Assembly (NCBI RefSeq): GCF_001982605.1
Contig: NZ_MLCN01000017.1
Location: 1-64,000, forward strand
Direction of reading: 5' to 3'
DNA: 64,000 bases
Source: Alkanindiges hydrocarboniclasticus
Lineage (GTDB): Bacteria > Pseudomonadota > Gammaproteobacteria > Pseudomonadales > Moraxellaceae
The notes beneath the pieces were generated by a model, which was not told where the DNA came from, did not search any database, and worked only from the letters and a program-made list of their open reading frames with translations. This document shows positions 1 through 8,110 of the stretch, one piece after another. Every line of letters begins with the position of its first letter. Within the stretch, counting starts at the first letter, position 1. Made by a program: the position numbers and the translations under genes.

Positions 1-294
1 TTAAAAATACTGGTTTAACACTATTCAGTTTAATTATAGGAAACCGGACAGGAAGTTTTAAAACCATTAAATATAAAACCCATATTATGGCTTAAAACAG
101 ATTTAGACTGGATAGACTCTATAATTCAAACTACTGACTATAACTGCTTTTTTATAGATGTGATATAAGATAAAGATCGTATTATTTAATAATATCCAGT
201 CCTGTATGATGAATTAATTTCAGCTCAATTTTTTAAATGAAACCACCTGAAATAATCCCTGCCTGAAATAATATGACCAACTGATTAAAATCAA

Positions 295-1107
295 ATGAGT
301 AAGCACAAAATGCTAAACCCTAAAATGCAAATATCGAACAGCCGTGTATTACTCCAGAGTTCCCTGTTATCCATGGGGATTTTTTGTGCTGGTGTAGCCC
401 TGGCAGAAACACCAGCCGATGTGCGTGATCTGGTGGGCGTGCGTGCCAGCTCGGGTGAGTCTGCCCTGCAATCCCGGGGCTACGAATTTGTTCGCACGCA
501 AAAAGGGGATGACCGCAACTGGTCATACTGGCGCAAGCCTGCAACAGGCACCTGCATTACGGTTGCAACCTTTGATGGCCGTTACGATGCCATCACCAGC
601 TCACCAAATGACTGTGGTACTGCGAATAGTGGCAGCACTGCGGCCAAAGTGGCGGGAGCTGCACTTGCCATAGGTGCAATTGCCGCCATTGCCAAGCATG
701 AACATGACAAGGAGAAAAAAGAAGAGCGCCGTGAACGTGAGCATGCAACCCCGGATGAAGTGAAAAACCTGCCCGGAACACGAGGCAGTTCGGCAGAAAA
801 CGTACTAATCCGTAATGGATATCGTCATATTGAAGGCCATGCGCGCTATACCAGCAAGCAAAACCTGTGGTGGAATGAAAGCCGACAGGACTGTCTGGCC
901 ATTAGCGTTTATGATGGACGGATTGACAGCCTCAACAAGGTTGGCAATGAGCAGTGTAGTTCACATCAGGACAGTAACTCTCACCGTCAGGACAGTAATG
1001 CGCAAAGCTATTCACCAGCAGCAAATATTACCTGTTATCCAGCCCAAAAAACCTGCTACCGGTTTGGCAAGGGCGTCGACCAGTACTGGACGTCAATAGA
1101 ATTTTAA
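295..1107 (+). CDS. Secreted protein with a duplicated ~66-residue domain
   Basis: A 270-residue protein of unknown function. The N-terminus looks like a signal peptide ending at an ALA cleavage site near residue 38. Residues about 42-107 and 154-221 are two copies of the same domain: both run (D)(V/E)V..L.G.R.SS.E..L...GY, then an aromatic W-x-W/Y patch, then (T/D)C(I/L)(T/A).....DGR.D.(I/L) and a closing Cys. Between them lie a hydrophobic Ala-rich stretch (about 115-133) and a highly charged Glu/Lys/Arg run (about 134-150). A short Cys-containing tail follows the second copy. The paired cysteines in each copy suggest disulfides in the periplasm. The ATG at 295 has only a weak ribosome site, and in-frame ATGs at codons 6 and 11 are alternatives. 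It stands alone, facing the siderophore locus. I do not recognise a named family; the domain pairing is seen directly. Confidence 0.75.
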   Translation: MSKHKMLNPKMQISNSRVLLQSSLLSMGIFCAGVALAETPADVRDLVGVRASSGESALQSRGYEFVRTQKGDDRNWSYWRKPATGTCITVATFDGRYDAITSSPNDCGTANSGSTAAKVAGAALAIGAIAAIAKHEHDKEKKEERREREHATPDEVKNLPGTRGSSAENVLIRNGYRHIEGHARYTSKQNLWWNESRQDCLAISVYDGRIDSLNKVGNEQCSSHQDSNSHRQDSNAQSYSPAANITCYPAQKTCYRFGKGVDQYWTSIEF

Positions 1108-1445
1108 TGGGTTTTTAAGCATCAATAGCAGCTGGCTTAAATACTGTATAACTTGAATTTAGTCTCATTCTGCCTTGGCAGGATAATTGCTTTTATCAGG
1201 TTCATGCAGGCTTTGTAGGTATTATCCAAAAGTAGCAAAAGAATTTGGAGTTAATCGAAATTCACAGAACCAGCGATATATAGCCAAAATATCGACTATT
1301 GAAGCTTACTGTTAATTGAATTCTGTACCCGTACTGCTGGCTTGGTTACTGCTGGTTTTTTTGCCATTTACTGATTGCAAAACCTGCAACCTGATTACCG
1401 CTGTCATGGTACACGGCAATCAGGTTGACGTCCCAGACTTGGGTC
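1108..1445. other. Gap without a convincing gene
   Basis: This AT-rich stretch lies between the convergent ends of the first gene and the TonB receptor gene. It contains a short open frame starting at 1316 that runs into the antisense of the receptor gene and has no ribosome site or recognisable protein, so I do not call it. The only structured element I see is the hairpin at 1388-1426. Confidence 0.5.
1388..1426 (-). terminator. Hairpin after the siderophore receptor operon
   Basis: Arms 1388-1400 and 1414-1426 are complementary over 13 positions with one mismatch, which becomes a G-U pair in minus-strand RNA. The hairpin lies 20 bases after the receptor stop codon. The following T-run is short, so this is a candidate rather than a strong intrinsic terminator. 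Confidence 0.4.
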
Positions 1446-3764
1446 CTAGTAACGAACGGTATAACTTAAACCATAAGTCCGCCCTTCAGCAGGAATGCTC
1501 GACATCAGTCCATAGGTAGCAGCAGCCTCCTGACTGTAAACACTGCGATACTCGGTATTCCAGACATTATAAACACCAAAATCAATCCGTCCGCCTAGGG
1601 CATTGGCATGCGCCAGCACATCCATCACGGCATAGCCTTTGATCTTGGAAGCTGGTGTAGCTCTTACCGTGTTGCTAAAAGCCGCTTGCTGGGCATCATT
1701 ATAGGCGCGGTCAGAACCCGCAATCGCCAGCATTTGTACCCGCAGTCCATTATCGTGGTCATCATTCCATTCGCCAAACAGGGTGCCCTTGACTGGCGAA
1801 ACCCGATAAGCATTTAGTTCACGCCACGCCCCTGCTGCATCCTTGAACTGACCACGGGTATAGGCCAGTGTCCCGCCTGCCTTAAATTGGCTCAGTACCG
1901 GCACACTAAAATTGGCTTCAGCCCCATACACTCGCTCATCGGTATCAGCCACGGTCACACTGAAGTCACGGTTAAACTGGGTCACTTTGTCGGAAGTATT
2001 ATAAAAACCAGTTAAACCCAGATTCAGGCCATCAGTGCCTTGCATGCGCCAACCCAGTTCATAGTTGTTAACCTTAATCGGTTCAATATTAGCGGAATTA
2101 ACCACAAAACCCGGCTGTACATCGCGCAACATACGCTGCACGTCTGGCAAGCTAAAGCCCTGCGAGAAGTTGGCAAATACCTGTTGCGCGTCATTAAGCG
2201 CGTAAACTGCACCCAGATTAAACAGCGTGGCATCGTGCTTGACCTTGCCCGCAGCTACACTGGACGGGGGATAGGCTATCCGATAGGCAGCCAGCAGGTC
2301 AGACAGCATGGCCTCATTGGTAGGAATGTACTGCTTGCTGTCACTGTCGATTTTTTCATGCCGCACTCCAGCCTGTACGCTTAGCTGATCGGTCAATGGT
2401 AAGCGGGATTGCAAAAATACGCCCAGTTTATTGATATCGACATCGGGGCCAAAACCATAAGTTTTGCCAGATGACTGATACTGCAAGCCATTGGAGGACA
2501 TAAAACGGGTCAGGTCATGACTATCAGCCTGCTGCTTGTCAGTTTCCTGCTCGTAATCCACCCCGTAAGTCAGCTCAAGGGTTTTATCAGCCAGATTCAG
2601 GTTTGATTGCAAGGCAGCACGCGCACCAGCCACCTCAACCTCAGACTCGGATTGCAGCACCGCATAGCCACGAGCCGCCAGTTGCTGTTTCTGCGCATCG
2701 CTTAATGGGGCACGTGCCAGATTAATGGCGGTGACAAACGGGAAAAACCGGCTTTTTTCATGCCGATAATAGGCCTCTGTGGTCAGTTGCTGCCCCAGCA
2801 AATCGTCATTTTGATACTGGGCATTAATCGCATAACGGCTGGTCAGTGGTTGCTTGTCCAGTTGCAAGCCTTTGATAGCTTTTAGGCTGGGCTGATAACC
2901 ACGCACCAGTAAGGCCGACAGATTAGGCCCATAATCCGGTGCATAATCGCTATCCTGCTCGTCATTGTAATATTGCGCGCCAAGGCTAATACGCTGTTGA
3001 TCATTAAGACGCAAATTAAGGCGGCCATTGATATCAACCGTCTGGGTATCCTGACGGTCAGCCTGTGCCGGTTCAGGGGCAATTCGCTCGCCACGACTGT
3101 CCTGCTGCTCGCCACGCTGGGTAAAGCTGGCACCCAAAAACCCATCCAGCGCGCCATGACTAAATGCTGCGGTTTGCGCGACTTCATAAGCCAGTGCATC
3201 ACTGGAAAAACGGTTGCCTGCGGTCAGACCGACTTTGCTTTCAAAACTCAGCGGTTCGCCTTCGGTAGCGCGTTTGGTAATGATATTAATAATCCCGCCG
3301 GTTGCACCAGAACCATAAATACTACTGGCACCTGATACCACTTCAATATGATCAATCAACGCCGGACTAATGCTGTTGAGCTGGCGCGATACATCACGCG
3401 ATCCGGTTTGCGGTACGCCATCAATCAGGATTTGCACCTGCCGGCCACGCATGGTCTGGCCGTAGTTACTGATCGTTCCGCTGGAAGCGCCCAAGGAAGG
3501 CACCAGTTGCGCCAGAATATCGGCTACTTTTTTACCTGTTGCTGCCTGTTGCACAATTTCTACCTGCGCAATGGTCTGCACGGTTCCGGCAATCTCGGCA
3601 ATGCTGGTCGGACTACGGGTAGCTGTAACGACGATGGGACTTAAGGTGCTGCTTGGCTGAGTATTCGCCGCTTGGCTGCTGACCCTCGTGGCTGGTGTTT
3701 CAGCATAGATTTGGCTGCTGATGGCCAGAAACAATAGCGATAGACTAAAATGCGTGGTACGCAT
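1446..3764 (-). CDS. TonB-dependent siderophore receptor
   Basis: A 772-residue outer-membrane receptor, probably for the citrate-diaminopropane hydroxamate siderophore made by the neighbouring operon. It has a signal peptide ending ...SQIYA, then a TonB-box-like stretch (LSPIVVTATR), a plug domain (RGRQVQILIDGVPQ, then an IEV(V)SGA.S.YGSGATGGIINIITK signature) and a long beta-barrel ending in an aromatic residue (SYTVRY). An open frame extends upstream to 3947, but that extension overlaps the MFS gene. The ATG at 3764 has an AAGGAG ribosome site seven bases ahead and is followed at once by the signal peptide, so I start there. It follows the RhtX-like importer gene by 10 bases and is the last gene of the uptake operon. 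Its role is analogous to RhtA of the rhizobactin 1021 system; substrate assignment rests on context. Confidence 0.9.
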   Translation of the reverse strand: MRTTHFSLSLLFLAISSQIYAETPATRVSSQAANTQPSSTLSPIVVTATRSPTSIAEIAGTVQTIAQVEIVQQAATGKKVADILAQLVPSLGASSGTISNYGQTMRGRQVQILIDGVPQTGSRDVSRQLNSISPALIDHIEVVSGASSIYGSGATGGIINIITKRATEGEPLSFESKVGLTAGNRFSSDALAYEVAQTAAFSHGALDGFLGASFTQRGEQQDSRGERIAPEPAQADRQDTQTVDINGRLNLRLNDQQRISLGAQYYNDEQDSDYAPDYGPNLSALLVRGYQPSLKAIKGLQLDKQPLTSRYAINAQYQNDDLLGQQLTTEAYYRHEKSRFFPFVTAINLARAPLSDAQKQQLAARGYAVLQSESEVEVAGARAALQSNLNLADKTLELTYGVDYEQETDKQQADSHDLTRFMSSNGLQYQSSGKTYGFGPDVDINKLGVFLQSRLPLTDQLSVQAGVRHEKIDSDSKQYIPTNEAMLSDLLAAYRIAYPPSSVAAGKVKHDATLFNLGAVYALNDAQQVFANFSQGFSLPDVQRMLRDVQPGFVVNSANIEPIKVNNYELGWRMQGTDGLNLGLTGFYNTSDKVTQFNRDFSVTVADTDERVYGAEANFSVPVLSQFKAGGTLAYTRGQFKDAAGAWRELNAYRVSPVKGTLFGEWNDDHDNGLRVQMLAIAGSDRAYNDAQQAAFSNTVRATPASKIKGYAVMDVLAHANALGGRIDFGVYNVWNTEYRSVYSQEAAATYGLMSSIPAEGRTYGLSYTVRY

Positions 3765-3774
3765 TTGGTACTCC

Positions 3775-5070
3775 TTAGACATTTGTTTGATGAATCGTCG
3801 ATACCGTGGCTGGACGCATAAGCATGTGGCTAAGGATGACGCTAATGATAGAAACAACAGACAACACGGCAAACAGATTGCCGTACCCCAACGCCTTGGC
3901 CATAAAACCGGATAACGCTGCACCAAGGAAAAAGACCAGCAACTCAAAACACACCAGTACGGTAAAATCAGTGCCCGCCTGCTGCTTGGAACAATGCTCC
4001 ATAAAATAGGTATACAACGCGGTCATGGCCAGATAGCGCACTGCCAGAATACTTACCACGGCAATGGCATAACCCCAAAAACCCATCGCGCCGGACAGCA
4101 GCCCTATCGCCACGCCGCTATACACCACACTACGCAACCAGCCCGCGCCCAGTAACCAGCGCATGCTGCCCTGCCGCTTGACCAGCCAACCCGCCGCAAC
4201 TGCGGCCAGCAGACCCACTGCCGCACCCACCACCGAAAACAACAGTCCAATCTGGGTGAGCGACCATTTGGCATCGACCAGCATGGGGTTGAGCATCGCC
4301 ATCGCTGGTGATTCCACCAGCCGATACACCACAATTACCAATAGCAGGCGGCGAATTTCAGGCCGCGAAAACACCCGACGCAGGCTGGGTTTATATTTTT
4401 CAAGAAACTGGTTATTACTTGCTGCCCCACCCGACTGCTGGCCGTCCTGGTTTTCTTTGTCAGGGATTTCTTTGTCAGGGATTTCTTTGTCGTGGGTTTC
4501 TTTAAGGAAAAATACCGATAGCGTGGTCATGGCAATCAGCGCCGTTAAACTCAGTAACGCCACTTGCCAGTTGTATTGTTGATAAAGCCACAGGGTTCCA
4601 GCACCACCCAGCATACTGCCCAGCGCAATACCCGCGCTTTGCATGGTGCTGGCAAGGCTATAATGCGTGGCCGGATAAACCTCAACCGCGTAACCATCAA
4701 TCGCAATATCCTGCGTGGCTGCCATGGTCGAAATCCACAGCGCGGTCAACACAAATGGCCATAACCCATAATCAACCTGCATACCAGCCAACACCAGTAA
4801 GCCTGCAATCACCGCCAACTGGGTAAAAATCAGCCAGCTACGTCGCCGCCCCAAACGCGGTAAAAAATAGCGATCCACCAACGGTGCCCAGAAAAACTTG
4901 AACGCCCACGGCAAATACAGCAAGGACAACATGCCAATCCAGCGCAAATCCACACCTTGCTGGCGCAAAATGGCAGGTAATGCCACATTAAAAAAATACA
5001 GCGGCAGCGCATGCGCCAGATACAGCATGATCACCAGCAGGCTGACCTGTCGGGAATTAAAAGCAGTCAT
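3775..5070 (-). CDS. MFS siderophore importer, RhtX/FptX-like
   Basis: A 431-residue inner-membrane major facilitator with about 12 hydrophobic segments. The N-terminal text (LYFFNVALPAILRQQG, then a LPWAFKFFWAPLVDRY motif, then LGRRRSW) matches the permease type that carries ferri-siderophores across the inner membrane without an ABC transporter, as RhtX does for rhizobactin 1021. The gene lies directly before the TonB receptor and starts at an ATGA overlap with the small upstream gene, so the three are one transcription unit. The central cytoplasmic loop contains a tandem 15-bp repeat giving KEIPD-type pentapeptides (DNA 4452-4503). The assignment as importer rather than exporter is by resemblance and gene order; the second MFS gene of the locus is the likely exporter. 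Confidence 0.83.
   Translation of the reverse strand: MTAFNSRQVSLLVIMLYLAHALPLYFFNVALPAILRQQGVDLRWIGMLSLLYLPWAFKFFWAPLVDRYFLPRLGRRRSWLIFTQLAVIAGLLVLAGMQVDYGLWPFVLTALWISTMAATQDIAIDGYAVEVYPATHYSLASTMQSAGIALGSMLGGAGTLWLYQQYNWQVALLSLTALIAMTTLSVFFLKETHDKEIPDKEIPDKENQDGQQSGGAASNNQFLEKYKPSLRRVFSRPEIRRLLLVIVVYRLVESPAMAMLNPMLVDAKWSLTQIGLLFSVVGAAVGLLAAVAAGWLVKRQGSMRWLLGAGWLRSVVYSGVAIGLLSGAMGFWGYAIAVVSILAVRYLAMTALYTYFMEHCSKQQAGTDFTVLVCFELLVFFLGAALSGFMAKALGYGNLFAVLSVVSIISVILSHMLMRPATVSTIHQTNV
4452..4503. repeat. Tandem 15-bp repeat inside the MFS importer gene
   Basis: Units at 4452-4466, 4467-4481 and 4482-4496, plus a 7-base partial copy. The first two are identical and the third diverges at its end. 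The period of five codons keeps frame and encodes repeated K-E-I-P-D residues in a cytoplasmic loop. Confidence 0.85.
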
Positions 5071-5435
5071 AGTTGCTCCGCTGCCCAGCGTTCGGCACTG
5101 GCCAGATCACGACAGACAAAATAAGGACAGCCCCAGGCTTTGTGCATCGCTGGGGTATTGAGCTTGGCAAACTGGGCATCATCGCTGGCAATCCGCGCCA
5201 GACCTTTGCAAGCGCTGGCAAACGGCTGCTTATACTGCTTGTACCAGACTGCTTCAAGCTGACGATAACCGTCGGGCAATGTGAGTGGTTCTTCACTTAA
5301 AGTAATCACCGCAAACGGCTCATTACGCGCAATGCAGTCAGTTAAGGTAGCCAGCCAGTGTTCAAATTGCGGCTGGGTAATTACCCCGCGAAAGCACATT
5401 TGCACAATCGGCCAGCCTTTTACGTCTATTGTCAT
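5067..5435 (-). CDS. Small unknown protein leading the siderophore uptake operon
   Basis: A 122-residue soluble protein without signal peptide or membrane segment. I do not recognise the family with confidence. It alternates short strands and helices (KGWPIVQMCFRGVITQPQFE, later EPFAVITLSEEPLTL), loosely like a small alpha/beta fold, and carries three cysteines in its second half. It is the first gene behind the perfect Fur-like palindrome at 5461-5475, and its stop overlaps the start of the RhtX-like MFS gene. Iron-regulated expression and a role in ferri-siderophore import or iron release are therefore plausible. Nothing in the sequence shows a catalytic function. Confidence 0.75.
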   Translation of the reverse strand: MTIDVKGWPIVQMCFRGVITQPQFEHWLATLTDCIARNEPFAVITLSEEPLTLPDGYRQLEAVWYKQYKQPFASACKGLARIASDDAQFAKLNTPAMHKAWGCPYFVCRDLASAERWAAEQL

Positions 5436-5460
5436 AACATGTAATAACTTGTAGTAATAA

Positions 5461-5475
5461 TGATAATAATTATCA
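5461..5475. promoter_or_regulatory. Fur-box-like palindrome before the uptake operon
   Basis: A perfect 7-1-7 inverted repeat, TGATAATAATTATCA, lies 26 bases before the start codon of the first uptake gene (5435) in a very AT-rich segment. It closely resembles the Fur consensus core. It sits between the end of the biosynthetic operon and the uptake operon, so it gives the uptake genes their own iron-controlled promoter. Confidence 0.8.
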
Positions 5476-5512
5476 CTATTCTAGTTAAAGTTAAAAAATA
5501 GTCAAGCAAGCC

Positions 5513-6139
5513 TTATGCGATTGATGACTCGCTAGCCGAGGCTGACACTTGAGGTTGTGGTATTTTAGGAAACTTATTCAAAAAGGTTTCCCGATGGCAG
5601 TAATACAGTGCGGCGGTTTTTTCCGGCATAGGAATAAGCCGCTGTAATTCATAACAAAGCTCTGCCACTACCACGGCATAAGGTTTGACGGTGTGATCCG
5701 GTTCACCAACAATTTTTTTGGCATTGGAATGTTCAAAAATAAAATAGCTCAACATGCGAATCACCGGACGTAAATGCCCTTTGCCAAACGCGGATGTTTC
5801 GCCAAACAGCAAATGCCAGCCCAGATCATCAGGGTCGCCATCATAGTAACGTCCCAAACGATCGCGCGCGCCCTCATAAATTTCGGTATAGCCCATGTCC
5901 TGCCCGTTAATGCCCACCAGATACAGTCGGTGATGATCATCCGCCAGCATTTTTTCGTAATAGACACTGAGTGGAACCAGCGGCAGGTTGAGTTGCCACT
6001 GCGGAATTACATGCGGCTCATGCATCCAGCGATGCAGTAGCGGCATGTGTTCGGGATAGCGCACCTGCTTGAGATGGTAGATGGTACCGTCTTCCTGATA
6101 TTCATAATAATCCGGTAATTGGCGTGAAACGGTGCTCAT
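5513..6139 (-). CDS. Siderophore N-acyltransferase (IucB/RhbD/AlcB-like GNAT)
   Basis: A 208-residue acyltransferase of the GNAT superfamily, the type that acylates the hydroxylamine made by the pathway N-monooxygenase (IucB, RhbD, AlcB). Visible signatures are the N-terminal HLKQVRYPEHMPLLHRWMHE segment, the strand region YLVGINGQDMGYTEIYEG, and GWHLLFGE followed by a GKGHLRPVIRML acyl-CoA-binding region. It starts at 6139 with an AAGGAG site six bases ahead and lies 57 bases after a IucA/IucC gene, as the last gene of the biosynthetic operon. In acinetoferrin the acyl group is a medium-chain enoyl chain and in aerobactin it is acetyl; the sequence alone does not tell me which is used here. 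Confidence 0.88.
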   Translation of the reverse strand: MSTVSRQLPDYYEYQEDGTIYHLKQVRYPEHMPLLHRWMHEPHVIPQWQLNLPLVPLSVYYEKMLADDHHRLYLVGINGQDMGYTEIYEGARDRLGRYYDGDPDDLGWHLLFGETSAFGKGHLRPVIRMLSYFIFEHSNAKKIVGEPDHTVKPYAVVVAELCYELQRLIPMPEKTAALYYCHRETFLNKFPKIPQPQVSASASESSIA

Positions 6140-6196
6140 GATTGGCTCCTTGATAGTCTGGTCTGGTTTGAATGGTTTTAAAAGAATTGGGAATAT

Positions 6197-8110
6197 TTAG
6201 ACGCTGGCCGATTGCCACGCGGCCAATACCTCAGGATGGATGGGATTGGGCATGGGGTGCAAAATGGTGGGATACGGGCGCTCAGCATCATCGGCATAAC
6301 CGTGGCTAAACAGGCGTACCCGATTCAGGCAGATTTTTTCAAACTGGGGACGAAAGAGGTCAAATTTTTGAATGCGCTCGTTCAATTCGGGATGCTGCTG
6401 GTGAAATTCATGCGCTACATCAGACACTTGTTGCCAGAACTCGGCCTCAGTGTGATTAAAGTCTTGCAGAAAAATACTGCTGATATAGCGATAATGCACA
6501 ATAAACAGACCCGTAAAAATAAAGTGCGTCAGGTCTTGTGCCGTATGACGTAGCAACAGGTCAGCTTCTGGCGGCAAACTTTTTAGTTCGGCAATGTCTT
6601 CATCTATCAGGTTGACATCATCAATAAAGTCCTTAATCACCATGCGCTGCGGCACGCCATTATCATGAATCAGCAAACTATTTTCGCCATGCGGTGAAAA
6701 TACCAATCCATAGCGGTATAAACCATACAGCAGCGGTGTCATACACACCTGCACAAACTGCCTGAGCCAAGCCAAGGGTTGCAGGCCGGAACGTTGTACC
6801 AGTGCTGCCAGTACCGAATGACCTGCCAGATCACGATGCACCAGCGCCGCCTGACTGAGCACTTGCTCACTACCCTGCAAATAGCCATGTACACTTTCAC
6901 GCCACAGGCAGCCAAACAGCTCTTTAAACTGATAAGGCGCGCCATCAATCTGGTCAAAACACGGCTGGTCAACTGTCACAGTGGCATCCTCACCCAGCAA
7001 AATCAGGCCAGTTTGTTGCCATACCTGATCCTGTGCAAAGGTGGTTTTTAGCCACTGGGTAAACGCAGGTGCAGCTTTGTTGCGGTCAGAGGGCAGCCCA
7101 CGATAAACCGCGGTATTAAAAATACTTAAGGGCAATTTCACATAGCGGCGTTCGGGGTGACTGATATTGCTAAAGGTGCGAATGGACTGCATGGGCGTAT
7201 ACCAGTCCTGTGATAGCCCCAATTCAATAATCTGCTGGCTGGCGATTTCTCCCGCATAAGTGCTGACCAGCCAGTGATGCCACTGCCACGGATGGACCAG
7301 CAACAGGATATAGTCATCAGCCATATTGCCCGTGTCTGCAATGCGCTGCTTAAACTGTTGCAGTTGCGGTGCATCCAGCTCCTGCGCATACAATATTGGT
7401 TCATCCAGCCCTTCAATATGACGATACTCAGCCAGTTGCCGCTGTACCGCCACCCATAACAACTGTAGCTTGGGCTGCATTTCTGGCGAAAAACTCAAAT
7501 AATCATGGTAGCCAAAACCCATGCGGCCTTTGCTCATAATCAGCCACGGATGACCACGCAATACCCCTTCCACCGCAGCGGCAGGCAAATGGGTAATGGC
7601 GTTACTATCGGGTCGCTTAGGATCAAACAAATGCGCTTCGGCTAGCCACGTATTGTTCATTTCCTTAATCAGGTAGGCCAAGGTAAACGGCTTGACCTCG
7701 ACCTGTCGGGCTACATGAGTAATAAACTGATGTAGGTTCCACGCGGTTTGGTCAGCCTGTTTAGTCGCTTGCTCCACTGGTTGAGAATCCGATAAACTTT
7801 CCTCGGAGGCTATATGTGACTTAACTACGCGTTCTGCTGAAGGGTCAGACTGGCGCACCGAACCCGGCTGCACATACCAGTGCCCTAGACGATACTGAAA
7901 ACCCTGAAACTGATAATGTTGTTCACCCAGATTGACCTGCCAGACTGCTGGTTCAGTGGCACTGTCGACAGCGTCATCTACCTGTTTTACCTCAATCTGT
8001 TGTGCCTGAATAATTTCTTCATATAAAAACTCAGCAATCGCCATTTCGATCAGGCGTGCGCCGGCTTGTCGCCACTGTTGCTGGTTAATTTGTAATGATG
8101 TCACGCTCAT
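6197..8110 (-). CDS. IucA/IucC-family siderophore synthetase (first)
   Basis: A 637-residue NRPS-independent siderophore (NIS) synthetase that would join a citrate carboxylate to an amine in an ATP-dependent step in the cytoplasm. Family motifs include GHPWLIMSKGRMGFG in the N-terminal third, LLVHPWQWHHWL, the MQSIRTFSNI nucleotide-binding segment and the C-terminal LLIHDNGVPQRMVIKDFIDD region typical of the FhuF-like end. An open frame begins at 8143, but the ATG at 8110 has GGAG at good spacing, so I prefer it. The preceding MFS gene overlaps it by 26 bases. With the second synthetase at 10682-12496 it would make the two amide bonds of a symmetric citrate siderophore, as RhbC and RhbF do for rhizobactin 1021. 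Confidence 0.9.
   Translation of the reverse strand: MSVTSLQINQQQWRQAGARLIEMAIAEFLYEEIIQAQQIEVKQVDDAVDSATEPAVWQVNLGEQHYQFQGFQYRLGHWYVQPGSVRQSDPSAERVVKSHIASEESLSDSQPVEQATKQADQTAWNLHQFITHVARQVEVKPFTLAYLIKEMNNTWLAEAHLFDPKRPDSNAITHLPAAAVEGVLRGHPWLIMSKGRMGFGYHDYLSFSPEMQPKLQLLWVAVQRQLAEYRHIEGLDEPILYAQELDAPQLQQFKQRIADTGNMADDYILLLVHPWQWHHWLVSTYAGEIASQQIIELGLSQDWYTPMQSIRTFSNISHPERRYVKLPLSIFNTAVYRGLPSDRNKAAPAFTQWLKTTFAQDQVWQQTGLILLGEDATVTVDQPCFDQIDGAPYQFKELFGCLWRESVHGYLQGSEQVLSQAALVHRDLAGHSVLAALVQRSGLQPLAWLRQFVQVCMTPLLYGLYRYGLVFSPHGENSLLIHDNGVPQRMVIKDFIDDVNLIDEDIAELKSLPPEADLLLRHTAQDLTHFIFTGLFIVHYRYISSIFLQDFNHTEAEFWQQVSDVAHEFHQQHPELNERIQKFDLFRPQFEKICLNRVRLFSHGYADDAERPYPTILHPMPNPIHPEVLAAWQSASV

Noticed and set aside
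1-294. Possible promoter or RNA gene at the window start
   Set aside because: AT-rich sequence only; no convincing -35/-10 pair, hairpin or tRNA-like fold was seen.
1316-1519. A 67-codon frame with a signal-like N-terminus
   Set aside because: It starts without a ribosome site and its second half is antisense to the TonB receptor gene; low-complexity hydrophobic text is expected by chance.
3765-3947. N-terminal extension of the TonB receptor frame
   Set aside because: It overlaps the MFS importer gene and would hide the signal peptide; the ATG at 3764 has a strong ribosome site and an immediate signal sequence.
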